Assembly: GCF_005239225.2 (NCBI RefSeq)
Contig: NC_133296.1
Coordinates: 2,728,001-2,792,000, forward strand
Direction: 5' to 3'
From: Populus alba
Lineage: Eukaryota; Streptophyta; Magnoliopsida; Malpighiales; Salicaceae
Length of the DNA: 64,000 nt
Shown: positions 19,839 through 30,798 of the stretch, piece after piece
Position numbering within the stretch: the first letter of the stretch is position 1
Layout of the letters: every line of letters begins with the position of its first letter
The notes under the pieces: generated by a model
The model's input: the letters and a program-made list of their open reading frames with translations, nothing else
The model's database searches: none
Told to the model about the DNA's origin: nothing
Translations under genes and position numbers: made by a program

Positions 19839-22800
19839 ATTTTGAAAACCATTGTAGCTTCTTGGGTCACCCAATTCTGGAACTTTTCGCCTTGAGCCAA
19901 CTTGCGCACACAGGTCTTGGCGGAGACTTCTTCTAGTGTATGGATAGTTAGTTGTGGCAGCACTTCATCTTCTTTTCCTGCTATTTCTTTCGCATCACCT
20001 TTTTCCTTCTCCTTCCCCTCCAAGGTGTTTATGCTCATATTTGCCAGCTCTAGACCCAGGCTTTCAGCTCCCTTATCATGTTGCACTATGTATGCAGCTC
20101 TTGGGAATGATACGCTAAGGGGAGGGATTTCCAGCTGTTCTTCTTCAAGATCTCTTCCTTTAATTCTAGCCATCCTTCTTGTCCTTCTCCGATCAGCAGC
20201 CCAACGATAATCCTCTTGGTTAGGTTGATATCCTAGCCCAAATCTTTGATCAGCCTTTCTCTTCCTTGTCGGATTAGCCCCTTCTGGTATTCCGCAAGCG
20301 AGGTTATATCGAAGTGGGACCCCACGGTTCAAGAAACATAGACTTGCCATCCTTGCCGCTTCTGAGATCCTTGGTCTTCTTAACACGGAGTTCTCTGGTA
20401 CCCAGTCAGCGTTCACGATCTCAAAAGCATGGATATTGTTATCCTTGCAATCCTCCGCTTCGATGAAAGGCACAGCCACATTCTTTGTCATGACTATTGC
20501 CTCCTCAGCCCTGACGGTTACTAACATCCCATTCATGATGTACTTCAAACATTGGTGTAATGATGAAGCTACTGCCCCCGCTGCGTGGATCCAAGGTCTT
20601 CCCAACAACATACTATAGGAAGGGTGAATATCCATAACCTGAAGTGTCACTAGGAACATTTGCGGTCCCACATATAGCTCCACTTCTAAAGTCCCAAGTA
20701 TTGGCCTAGGTGAGCCATCATATGCTCTGGCCATCATAGTACTTGGCTTCATATGAGATTCATCAATCGGCATTTCCTCCAGAATGTGCTTTGGCAATAC
20801 GTTCAAGGCCGAGCCATTATCGACGAGCACCTTCCCTACGAGGCAGTCTTTGCACCTAACCGTGATGTATAAAGGCTTGTTGTGTCTGGTACCTTCAGCA
20901 TCAAGCTCATCAGATGTGAAGTAGAGGTAATTAGTTGCATGGATCCTCCCTACTAAATGCTCCATAGTTTTATGTTCAATGTCTTGGGGTACATACGCCT
21001 CATTCAATACCTTTTGCAAGGCATTTCGATGCGGCTCAGAGCTGAGTATCAAGGACATAAGGGAGATCCGAGCTGGAGTCTTTTTTAGTTGATCCACTAT
21101 GCAATATTCGCTATGCTTGATCAACTTCAAAAATTCATTTGATTCCTCTTCCGTTACTGGCTTATTAACTTCTGGTGCTTTGTCCGGATCTACCACTTCT
21201 TTACCCTTTTCCTTCCTCCATTCTTCAGGCGTAAAGCAACGACCACTTCTGGTCAAACCACTTATCTCCGTCTGGAACAAAGGAAGAGGAGCTCGAACGT
21301 TGGAGGCATACCCATAATTGTACGGCATGGCCTTGTGATTCTCTTTTGTGCAGGACGGTTTAACCAAGATCAGCCTTGGGGGCCCATTAGCAGTCTGTTG
21401 AACCCTGCAAACTCCTGCCATCCTATCTTGACCTTCCATCATACTTACTCCACACCTGCTCTCCATTGGTTCGATCCTCAATTGTCCCATCCTCAACATT
21501 TTAGCAATCTTTTCACAAAACTCGGTGCAATCCTCAATGTGATGTCCCTCTCTTCCATGGAACTCACAGTAGTCACCTTTCTCCCATTGGCTTACCACCT
21601 TCACCGCTAGAAATCCTGATCGTACTAACATGTCGTACAACCTTTTCATCGGCACTTTCAACACCTTGCATTGATTTCCTACTTCGATCATGCCTATTCC
21701 GCCACTGTTTGGAACATGTTTAGGCAATGGGTTTGAATTGACATTGGGCTTGTCTTCAAAAGATACCCATCCTAACTTAATAAGTTCCGCTAACCTCTTC
21801 TTGAATGCATAGCAGGTTTCAATCCCATGCCCGGGATTACCCCCATGGTACTCGCAAGTCAAATCGGGCTTGTACCAAATTGGGAATGGTGGTTGTAGTG
21901 GTAGTGTAGGGATAGGAGCTATTTGTCCAATGCTCAAAAGTTTGGCATACATGTCCTTCAAAGGCATGGGTAATGGTGGCAATTGTTCTGAGGTGTATCC
22001 TGAGTGGGGTCTTTGGTAATGATTTTGGTAGTTTGGTTGGTTATTTGTTCGGTTAGGTGAAAAAGATTGGTTAAAGTTTATGCGTGGGGATTGAGAGGTA
22101 GGTGCTTGTGGGCTGTGGAAATTTACTTTCTTGCCTTTATACCCGCCTTCCAAATTGTTAACGTCCCCTTCTCTTTTCCTTCCCATAAAACCTTTCTTCT
22201 CTAAAGGCTCCGCTATGCGCCCTGCTTTAATTCCTTGCTCGATTCTTTCCGCCACACGTACAACATCATAGAAATGTTGAGATGAGCTACCCATTAAATG
22301 CTCATAGTAAGGTGCCTTGAATGTATTGGCGAACAAAGTCACCATCTCCGTTTCTATCAAAGGGGGTTGCACGTGCGTGGCCTCGTCCCTCCATCTTTGT
22401 GCATAAGCCCTCACTGACTCTTGGCTTCTCTTTTCCATCGACATGAGGCTCGTTCGATCTGGAGCAATTTCCAAATTGAACTTGTATTTGCTTTAGGAAA
22501 GCCTCCACTAAGTCCTTCCATTTCTTAATCTTGACATTATCCAGCCTCATGTACCAACTTAGCGCAGATCCCGATAGACTGTCTTGGAAAAAAGTAGATC
22601 ATTAACTTATCGTCATGAATTACTTCAGCCATCTTGTTGCAATAAGATCGAAGGTGAGTGTTTTGGGCATTCCAACCCAGTATACCTTATAAACTCTGGT
22701 ATCCTAAAATCTTTTGGTACCGTGAGGTTAGGTACCAAGCATATTTCCGACGTTCGCAGGGGGTCAAACCAATCATTTCCCTCGACTGCTCTTAACCTTT

Positions 22801-23140
22801 CTTCTAATGCTGATATCTTGTCATCATTCACAAAACCCGTGGACCTATTATCGGAAGGCCCCTCGGCTGTTAAATCTACAGTGATATGAGCTTGAGGGGG
22901 CTGAATGGGAATAACAGGTGTAAAGTGCTGCCCCGTTGCTGAATCTGCCCCCATATTCTGAGATACCCCCGGGACAGGGGCCGACGGTGCTCCTATAGGT
23001 GGTTGGGTAGATGTTCCCTCCCCATTCTTGGCTTTTAAAAGTTGCTCAAGCAGATTGGTCAACCGGGAAACTTCATTTTTCACGGATTCCAACTCGGTCT
23101 GGTAGTGTGACTCTAACTGAGCTCTTTCTTCGTTTTCCAT
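19835..23140 (-). pseudogene. gag-pro: Gag-protease of element A, frameshifted near its N-terminal third
   Basis: The N-terminal part (23140-22625) starts MENEERAQLESHYQTE and has a coiled-coil look. Three one-base homopolymer differences from copy C between ~22480 and ~22665 shift the frame; the main frame resumes at 22474 for 879 codons. It contains a gag core (RAYAQRWRDEA, TLFANTFKAPYYEHLMG) and two unusual zinc-knuckle-like motifs, C207-x2-H-x5-H-x4-C221 and C303-x2-H-x4/5-H-x3/4-C316. The retropepsin site VDNGSALNVLP has its active Asp at 552, followed by the flap-side block SMLLGRPWIHAAGA. Gag packages RNA and the protease matures the polyprotein. Frameshifts are single-base, so sequence error is possible. 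Confidence 0.88.
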
Positions 23141-23456
23141 TCTTGATCTGGACCGGGTTTGGTGGACTCTGGATGTGGGACCTATGTTTCACGATCTGGA
23201 GATGCATGCATAGATGTATGAGAAAATGTATGATTGTGATGGATGCATGCATGTTTTATTGTGAACGAAAAAAATAACCATCCCATTATAAGCATTCTCT
23301 TGTCACATTGCTTTGATAGAAGTTCTGCCTTTCGAGTCGTTTTGCTAGAATCATGTTCACCAAGAGACAGATTTTGCATAAGAAGATGGGTCAACGCCCT
23401 TTTCATTAATGCTTGGATAAAAATACATTTAAAAAAAATACAACATGCTAATCTCT
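23141..23456 (-). other. Spacer between ORF1 and gag
   Basis: About 316 bp, non-coding. In copies B and C the matching spacer carries TA or TG microsatellites. It separates the ORF1 stop (23457) from the gag start and may hold a translation or splice signal that I cannot identify. Confidence 0.5.
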
Positions 23457-25587
23457 TTACTCCATAAACTCCTTAGCCAAAGGTAAGAAAGCAAAGCCGC
23501 GGTTCTCAATCTTCCCTAAAAAGGCATCGGTTTCGGCTAGGCTTCGGCGATAGCGAATGATGTCTCCTCCCACATTCCGTGCATTGATTCTAATAATTCG
23601 AGCATGTGCAGCAGCTTCGTCCATTTGCTCATCGGTTTTGGTCATTTTTTCTATGAGCAACATGTTTGTTCTGTTCAAAGCAATGTTGTTGGCGTCGATT
23701 CGATCCTTGTGCTTTTCCGTTGCTACTAGCTTCTCATCCAAATACTTCGACTTTTCGCGTTCTTTATCGAGCTTTATCCTTGCAACTTTTATCTCACTCC
23801 TTTTGGCTGCTAACTCCGCTTTAACATCCTCGAATCCTCCCCTTTTGCTTTCCAACTCTATATATTTCTTATTCAAATCCTTATACCTCCTAATCCTATC
23901 CATTAGTTCGAATTGCATTTGCACAAATTTTTCTTGGTAATATTTTGCACTTTCTTGGCAATCGCTAAAGTCCATCTCCATTGCTTCAAGTTCAGAACAA
24001 CTTTGCATCCAATCCAAACTCAACCCTTTAAGCTCATTCTCACTCCTTTCCCTAGCAATCTTCTCCTCAACCAACTTTAACTCAAGCTTGGTTATTTTCG
24101 CATCTCTAGACTGTATTTGCTCATCTAGAAATGTTCTCCTTTTATCCTCTTCTAACATCATTCCTTCCAACGTCGCCTTGTCCTTTCTGCTCTTGCTCAA
24201 CTCTATTCTTAGTTTGTCCACTTGCCTTCTCAATTCACTGTTAACCCTCTTTCTTTTGAGGGGTTCCTCTATGGTTTGAGGAGATTTGACTTCTACACGA
24301 GGCATGGCTGAAGCAGCTAAATCATCTTCAATATTAACCTCTTTTCCCTTAATAGGCTCCTCTATAGCGCAAGGCATGGCTGAAGCAGCTGAGGCTCTCC
24401 ATTTTACATATCCTTCGCTCACACTTGGATCTCTCAAACCTTCTATTTCCACCAACACTAGATGCTTCCAATCTTGTTTGATGATCTCCAAAACTTCTTT
24501 TGCCATGGGATCTTTGAACATACCAAAGAATTGAGCAATTCCCATAGTTCTGGGAACAAACTGTATGCCCCCGAATTGTCTTACCACTAAAGTCGGAGCA
24601 TAACTCACATAACCCGTAATCCCCACCAATGGTACCCAATGCCTTTGTCCACAACTCATTAGGACCTTCGTTGTTGTTACCCATGGTGCTCTCCATTTAA
24701 AATCGCTATTAGGTAATCCTTCCAATTTATCAACCCAACCCTGGTTGTCTAGATCTCCCCATTCTTCTTCTTCCACAATCTTTAGGGGTTTTTGAGTGAA
24801 CCACCAAAAATTATTGAAGACAGGTTTCTTTGTTTCGATATGGCTCACCATCCAAATATACAACAGTTGCGTGCAAACATCTCATTGCTCCTTTTCCAGC
24901 TTTTCTACAATGGTTAAGTGTCAAAAATGTTTCGGCTAAGATAGCAACCACTGGATTGATCTGTGTGTTCTCATACTCCACATAAGCAGCGGCGGCCTCC
25001 AAGCTTACTAAACCAGTCTGACTTGGGAAACAACACAAGGCCAAATATACCTAAGGCAATCAATCTCTCTTTTTCTACTTCTGACTCCTTTTCCAACTCT
25101 AGCATCCTCCATTTCAAAACCGGTGCCATTCTTTTCCAGAAACTTTTCCAAGTTGGAGATTCTGAGCAGTTTTGACAGCTCAGGGATGATCTTGTCGGAT
25201 CTCAAAGGAGAATAAATCCGATACAGGTCATTCGGAAACTCGGTCAACAATCCATATTCCTCAATCGTGGGGCACAAGTCTATGCTTCCAAAGGAGAAAC
25301 ATCGGTATTCTGGATCCCAAAAATGAACTAAGGCTCGCACCGCTGGGCTTAAACACTTCTACCTTTGCGATTTCCATCAAACGTCCGTATTTCCTAAAAA
25401 ATGCATCTTTATCCACATTCTGAAAATGAGTCGTTAACTTGTTCACCTCATTCAATATGCAATTCAGGTTCTTGATTGGCGACATCTTCTTAGCATCGCT
25501 TCTAAGGCAGTCTCCTTCAATCAATTGTGACAGTTCAGAATTCTTTCCATACTCTATGGAAGATTTGGTGATGGTCATTTCGTTCAT
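23457..25587 (-). pseudogene. ORF1 of element A (Ogre-type extra ORF), frameshifted
   Basis: The ORF starts MNEMTITKSSIEYGKNSELS at 25587 and ends LAKEFME at 23457. Two frame changes, near 25340 and 25030, split it into three pieces; the last is open for 468 codons from 24863. The N-terminal half has FWDPEYRCFSFGSIDLCPTIEEY, QTGLVSLEAAAAYVEYE, MRCLHATVVYLDG, and LVGITGYVSYAPTLVVRQFGG. This globular domain occurs in the ORF1 of Ogre-type elements and resembles plant mobile-domain-type proteins of unknown function. The C-terminal half (~residues 200-450 of the 468-codon piece) is a long charged coiled coil. ORF1 in copies B and C has the same plan but clearly different sequence. Its role in the element is not known. 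Confidence 0.8.
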
Positions 25588-26083
25588 AAATCCTGCAATT
25601 CAAAATGCATGGGGGGTTAGTCTTGTTTCGATGCAAAAGATTTATATCGGAACATACACCCTAAGGATAGGTTCTAGTTCTTTTACGTGAGACATAGGGT
25701 AGGTTTACTACTAGGTCTCTAAAAGAGGGTCTCTTGCTGTTCCAGTGATCACCCTCGTAAAGGCGATATGGAGGTCCAGCAGATAGTGGGATGGCACGTG
25801 TACCAATCACTATCAGTCTAAACACTCAGCAAAGAGTTGGGGTTTACACAAACTTAAGCCTTGACTCAAGTCATAAGGCAAGCTGCTAGTCCCCCACTTA
25901 AACTTAGAGTTACATGTGTGTGCCCTCCAAAACATAATAATAATAATAAAGTGATGCATGACTATGGCATGTATGATAGAATGTAAAGATATATGCTAAA
26001 GCTTTTAAACAAAACATCATAAGAAAACAAAAACCAATAACATATAACATAAACAAACAAACAAATCAAGCTTAGTCCTAACA
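25588..26083 (-). other. Untranslated leader of element A
   Basis: Non-coding between PBS and ORF1; it would hold packaging signals. A minus-strand acceptor TTGAATTGCAG lies at 25593-25603, five bases before the ORF1 ATG. Confidence 0.6.
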
Positions 26084-27525
26084 TCCCCAGTGGAGTCGCC
26101 ATTCTGTCACACCCCCGCAAAAAAAAAAAATTTATAAAGGCACGACATCGGTTGGCGATTTTCGTTGTGTTCTGATGATTTGGTTCTTTGGAGTCGCCAC
26201 CTAGTATTTGGTCACTAGGAACCCTAACTGGTCTTTCAGAGATTCTAAGGCAAGGGACTGGTTGCGTAAAGGGAAGGTACTAGCACCCCTAATACGCCCT
26301 ACCTAAGGTAAGCTGCTTGGTGTTTGGTTTGCTTTATAGTCTATGGTGTTGGTGTTTTCTAATCCCGTCAACTCGTAAATCGCAAGGATAAGAGAATAAA
26401 AGAATGAAGAAAATTTTCACGATTCTTTAAAAAAAAAAAAACTACTTTTCACGACTCGTAAACCGTGGAGAAAAAAATTAAAATTAAAATTTTGAAATGT
26501 TCTCGATCGCAACCAAAACTTCTTTCAAACATGTGCGTTGATTTATTACTCCCGATAATATTTTGGATGTTCGTCCTTTTAAGGATTTCTTCATCCAAAC
26601 ATTAGCGGTGAACAATAACCACAACTTCTCCTCCCAAAATAAGATTTTTATAGTTTTTTGAATATTGGCCAATACCCTTTGGAGTTTTACAAACAGGTTG
26701 TAAAATCCACAAATGCAAGAAAATGATTTTTGTGTTTAAGAAATCTATGCGAAAACACATTTTCAAAACTTCCAATATTTTTTTTATATATAAAAAAAAA
26801 AAACATTCAAAACATGTTAGAGTATTGGCCGTATGCAACACGCAAGAAAACACATTTTTTTTTTTGTGAAAACGGGTATTTTAAACACTGAATTGGTATT
26901 CTTATGGTATAAAAATACAAACCAATATTAATCCACCCTAATAAAAATATGCAGGAAAAATCAACACTATTTTTAAGGCCTTTTGGAAAAAAAAAATTTT
27001 GAAAGCAAAAACATTTTTTATTTTGAAAATATTTGATGTTTTGACGAAAACCGGGTATTTTAATACTGGATTTGTATCTTTACAATACAAACTGATATTG
27101 ATCAAAATACAGTAATAAAATTACACAAAAATCACAAATTTTTTTGAAGATATTTTTTCAAACGAGCCAGACTCGGCCTAAAAGGAAATTGGGCAAAAAA
27201 TCAACCCAAAATAAATTAGGGCCCAATTTCTACAGGGCTGGACTCAGCCCAGCCCACACATGGTGTGGGCTGATGTTACAACCCGAAATGAACATGGACT
27301 GGTTACTGTGCACCTGCACAGTAACCATTTAATTAATTAGGTGGTTACTGTGCACCTGCACAGTAACCTGTTAATTAATTAGACCTGCATAGTAACCGAA
27401 GAATTAATTAGCTGGTTACTGTGCCCCTGCACAGTAACCAGCTAATTAATTTCTTACTTGCAGAACGTGCACAGTGCACGTTCTGCATGCAAGAAGACGA
27501 ATACGGGATAAAGGGGAAGAGTTAC
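25593..27525 (-). other. Possible 5' leader intron of element A
   Basis: A minus-strand donor CGCAG^GTAACT in the 5' LTR (exon end 27526), about 500 nt after the TATA, and the acceptor TTGCAG^G just before ORF1 would define a 1933-nt intron. It would remove the palindromes, U5, PBS and leader from ORF1 mRNA. A sequence-unrelated but equally placed pair in copy C gives 1921 nt. This is inferred from consensus sites only. Confidence 0.4.
26084..26101 (-). other. Primer-binding site of element A (tRNA-Arg type)
   Basis: Minus-strand TGGCGACTCCACTGGGGA lies three bases inside the 5' LTR. Its complement matches the 3' end of plant tRNA-Arg (CGGAGTCGCCA type) with one G-U-compatible change, from memory of the tRNA. 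tRNA-Arg priming is described for Ogre elements. Confidence 0.8.
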
Positions 27526-28939
27526 CTGCGACGATGAGCTTGGGTAGAGGAGCTGACAGTGGTGCTGGTGGTGGTTTTGCTGGCGGTTGCTGACCGGAGG
27601 ATGGCTGGGATGGTGGCTGGCCTTTCTTCCTTTTTCTCTGTGTTTTTGTTCTACTCTGCTTCTCCTTTCTTCTTCTGCTTCTCACACTGCTCTTCCCTCT
27701 CACGGTGATTCTACTATTTTTTGGCAGCGTTGATGGTGGTGGCGGTGGTGGAGAGGAAGCCGGTGATGCCTCAAGTGGTTATGACGGTGACAGTGGCTGG
27801 GAAGCCTAAGGACAACGGTTGTTTCCTTCTTCTTCTTCCCCGTGCAGAGGAGCAGGTGCTGCCTTTTCTTCAATGGTGCTCTCCTCGTTTGAAACTTCAC
27901 TCTCCTTTTAGTTTAAAAAATATAACTCTCTCCCCTCTGTTCGGTCTCTCCTCTCTCTCCTCCCTTCGGGTTCTTTGTTTTTTCTTTGGGTTCTTTTTTT
28001 CTCTTTTTTTTTTCTCTTCGGTTCCTCTCTATTTATAAGGAAAAAAAGGACTGGCGTGCCTTTTGTTAGTGCGCCTTCAATCACGCAACGGCTGGTCGGC
28101 CATTGATGCTTTCGGTGGTGGTGGTGGGGGCGAGGAGAGAGAGGCGGGAAGGTTTTCAAATTTTTCATCTTCTGTTGCTGGTAAACCGGGGGGAAAGAAG
28201 AAGATGAACAGTGTCGTTCAAAACGACACCGTTCTAGTCTTCTTTTTTTTTTTTATATATATATATATGAAACGGCGTCGTTTTGGATAAAACGCGCCGT
28301 TTCATTAAATGGCCAAACTTCAAATCAGTCCTTCAAATTCGGTCTCCGCCCCTCTTGTTGGCCGCATTTTTCACTTTGGTCCTTGGCCTCTGATTTATGC
28401 AATTGAGTCCTCAATTGATTAATAAACTTTCAATTTCTTCAATTAGGCCCCTGAACCGAATAATTGCAGCCCCTCCATTTACACGCCTCTTCCAATTTGG
28501 TCCCTGGTTTCGGATTTTCTTAATTAAGTCCCTAATTGGCCATTAAACTTCAATATTTATGCAATTAAGCCCCTGATTTGACTTAATAAAATCCTAAAAA
28601 TTATAATTTGGCCCCAGAACTTAAATTTCTTCAATTTAAAGCCCAAATTGACTTAAAAATCAATTTTTCTTGCAATCAAATCCCCTATAAATCCAATAAA
28701 AATCAATTAAACCCATAAACATCCAAATTTGGGCTTCTCTCCTAAAAATTCAAAATTTCCTTCTCAATAGGGTTCTCATCCTTCAAGAATATATTGTCAA
28801 GAATCCAATCTTTGTATCTTTATACTCCTTGACCAATTTTCTGACCATTTTCCGAGCGCTTCTGCCTCTTGTCATTTTTCTAGCCTTCTTTGGCTATTTA
28901 TTTTATTTTTTTGCGGGGACCCAAAAATGGGTTACAACA
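26105..28939 (-). repeat. Element A 5' LTR
   Basis: 2835 bp, nearly identical to 11711-14558, with the same ends. The minus-strand TATAAATAG is at 28029-28037, U3 palindromes at ~28205-28305, leader palindromes at ~27298-27485, and the U5 block at ~26185-26320. It is followed by the GTCGT duplication at 28940-28944. Confidence 0.95.
28029..28037 (-). promoter_or_regulatory. TATA box driving element A
   Basis: Minus-strand TATAAATAG in the 5' LTR, ~170 nt downstream of the U3 palindromes. It is the expected promoter for genomic RNA. Confidence 0.65.
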
Positions 28940-28944
28940 GTCGT
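28940..28944. repeat. Target-site duplication, right copy (GTCGT)
   Basis: Identical to 11706-11710, showing that element A is one insertion with both original ends. Confidence 0.95.
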
Positions 28945-30640
28945 AATCGCAAACGTCATGATCAATCTGTTTTTTTATTTATTTTGTTTCCATATTTGCC
29001 TTCCATGGTTTGCTGGGCTTTCATAAATCTTTAGATCTTCGCTCACTTGTTTAACATGGGCGTACTTTCAAGCCCTAACGCTGGCCTTTGTGTTTGATAC
29101 ATTTATAATTTTATTACAAGCTCTCCCACCATCATCAATGAGCTCAGCTGCTTTGTAAGTACACTCCAATGGATCATTTCCATGGATATAAAAACAGCTA
29201 AAGGCTGGAATTCAGTTTTCCCAATCCCAAATCTATCACTTTACTCACCACCACCACCGAGCCCTCCCCCTTTTGTTTTCTGCTCGTACAATTGCCATGC
29301 AAACAACCACAACCACCGCCTTAAATTGCCCTTCGTTTTCTCTCTATTTATCACCTAGCTGCTGCTGTACAGACTTTAAACAACGCTGGGAATGGAACCT
29401 GTGACCGTGGACGATTTGCTTAGGTTGTTTTTTATAAGCCAATAACTAATTAACTGTATTAATAAGGGAAGCTCCGGAGGGCTAAGGATGCCAACTAGCT
29501 AGGAGCAGGCTGAGTCCAGGCGATTAGGCAGACAATGCAGCCGAAAGTGCCAAGACAAACAGCAAGCCGAAGAATTACAAAGGTTAAGGCAGGCAAAACT
29601 ACAGCGAGACTACGCGAGGAATGCCACAATTAACTTCATGGATTTGCTTATATTGAATATTTACGCAGTTGAAATCAAAGGATAATATAATTTATTATAA
29701 GTTAAAAACCCTTAAAAATAAGAATGTTTATGGCTAAAAAAACAACTAAATAGTTAATTTTTATTCATCAAAATTTATTTATAAAATATTAAAACTAGAA
29801 ATCTTAATAGTACTGAATAGAAGGTAAAATAAAATAAGAAAAACTATTTCTTTTAAATAAAATAAAAAAACTAAAACAAATATATTATACTACTGAATAA
29901 AAAAAAAATCTTTCAAATGACTAAAATATATATGTATCTCAATCAAATTTCCAAATTTATAATCGTACTATATATATTCATCCCCTACCTAATAGTTTCA
30001 CCAAAATAAATGCCAAAAATTATGTGCTAATAAAATGTGTAACCAATGTAGAGGCCCACTATTTAATGATCTCAACAGTCTTATTTACGCATATGACCAT
30101 TTCCCACAGTCATAGCCGCTATTTTTTATTTCTTTTTATTAATCAATAAATATTGAAAGAGTACTTGTGTGTTCCTAATTTGATTTAATAGTTAACAATT
30201 ATTTTTAATTTTTTAAAAATCAAAGAGATAAGTTTAATTATAATATATGAAACTCTATACGAGTTGAATTCAATAAATAGATCTATTTATAAATAATTTT
30301 AAACTAACAATGTCTTGGGAAATAACAAAACGTATTAAAACGATTAGATAATACATTGAGCACCTGTAATGCCTTTTTTTTTCTTTGTTGCAGGCTCAAC
30401 AGATTTTGAGCTACAATTCCTGTTACATAAATATAATTTAAAAAATTGCAGTTGTTAATAATACTCAAAACGGTATCGGATATACAATTTAAGGCAAACA
30501 TGTTGGCAGCATTCAAATTACAGCGGAAACAGGTTGTTGGATTGATTAAAGGGAGTGCCTGTCCTCCACGTTATTGATTTAGAACTTAATTTATAGATGT
30601 CAGTGCTCCCAGTAACTGCTTATAATTGTCTTTGTATGGT
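28945..30640. other. Intergenic stretch; short ORF 29297-29404 after a TATA-like box
   Basis: GATATAAAAAC at ~29188 is followed by a CACCACCACC-rich leader and a 35-codon ORF (29297-29404) starting MQTTTTTALNCPSFSLYLSP. The base composition looks genic, but I recognise no family and no continuation. It could be a truncated first exon. The rest to 30640 is AT-rich without coding signal. Confidence 0.3.
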
Positions 30641-30644
30641 TCCA

Positions 30645-30650
30645 TATAAA
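30645..30650 (+). promoter_or_regulatory. TATA box of the WD40 gene
   Basis: TATAAA sits 154 bp before the predicted ATG at 30799, with a GA-rich stretch just after it. No other TATA lies between. Confidence 0.55.
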
Positions 30651-30798
30651 GAGAAAGAGAGGGAACAAACTTGCTGTCCAACCCACTTCACTATCTATCT
30701 TCATAAACACACAAGCTCATGTCCTTGAATCTTTAGCTAGAACTCCCTGCCTCCAAGTCTGATAACCAATTTCATCCCTCCTGGAAACACTCTTTGCC

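Larger units (their letters stand above)
11711..28939 (-). mobile_element. Element A: complete Tat/Ogre-type Ty3/gypsy retrotransposon
   Basis: The element is 17,229 bp, with LTRs 11711-14558 (3') and 26105-28939 (5'), perfect GTCGT duplications, PBS at 26084-26101 and a polypurine tract at 14559-14575. Minus-strand order: 5' LTR, PBS, leader, ORF1, gag-protease, intron, RT/RNase H/second RNase H/integrase, 3' untranslated repeat array, 3' LTR. The dual RNase H, the extra ORF1 before gag, the tRNA-Arg primer site and the protease-RT intron together place it in the Tat/Ogre lineage. LTRs differ by scattered substitutions and a few homopolymer or microsatellite indels, so insertion is fairly recent. 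Pol is open; ORF1 and gag carry frameshifts. Confidence 0.95.

Noticed and set aside
26084..26101. tRNA-Arg-like sequence taken as a tRNA gene
   Set aside because: Only the 3' acceptor complement is present, at the PBS position; there is no cloverleaf.
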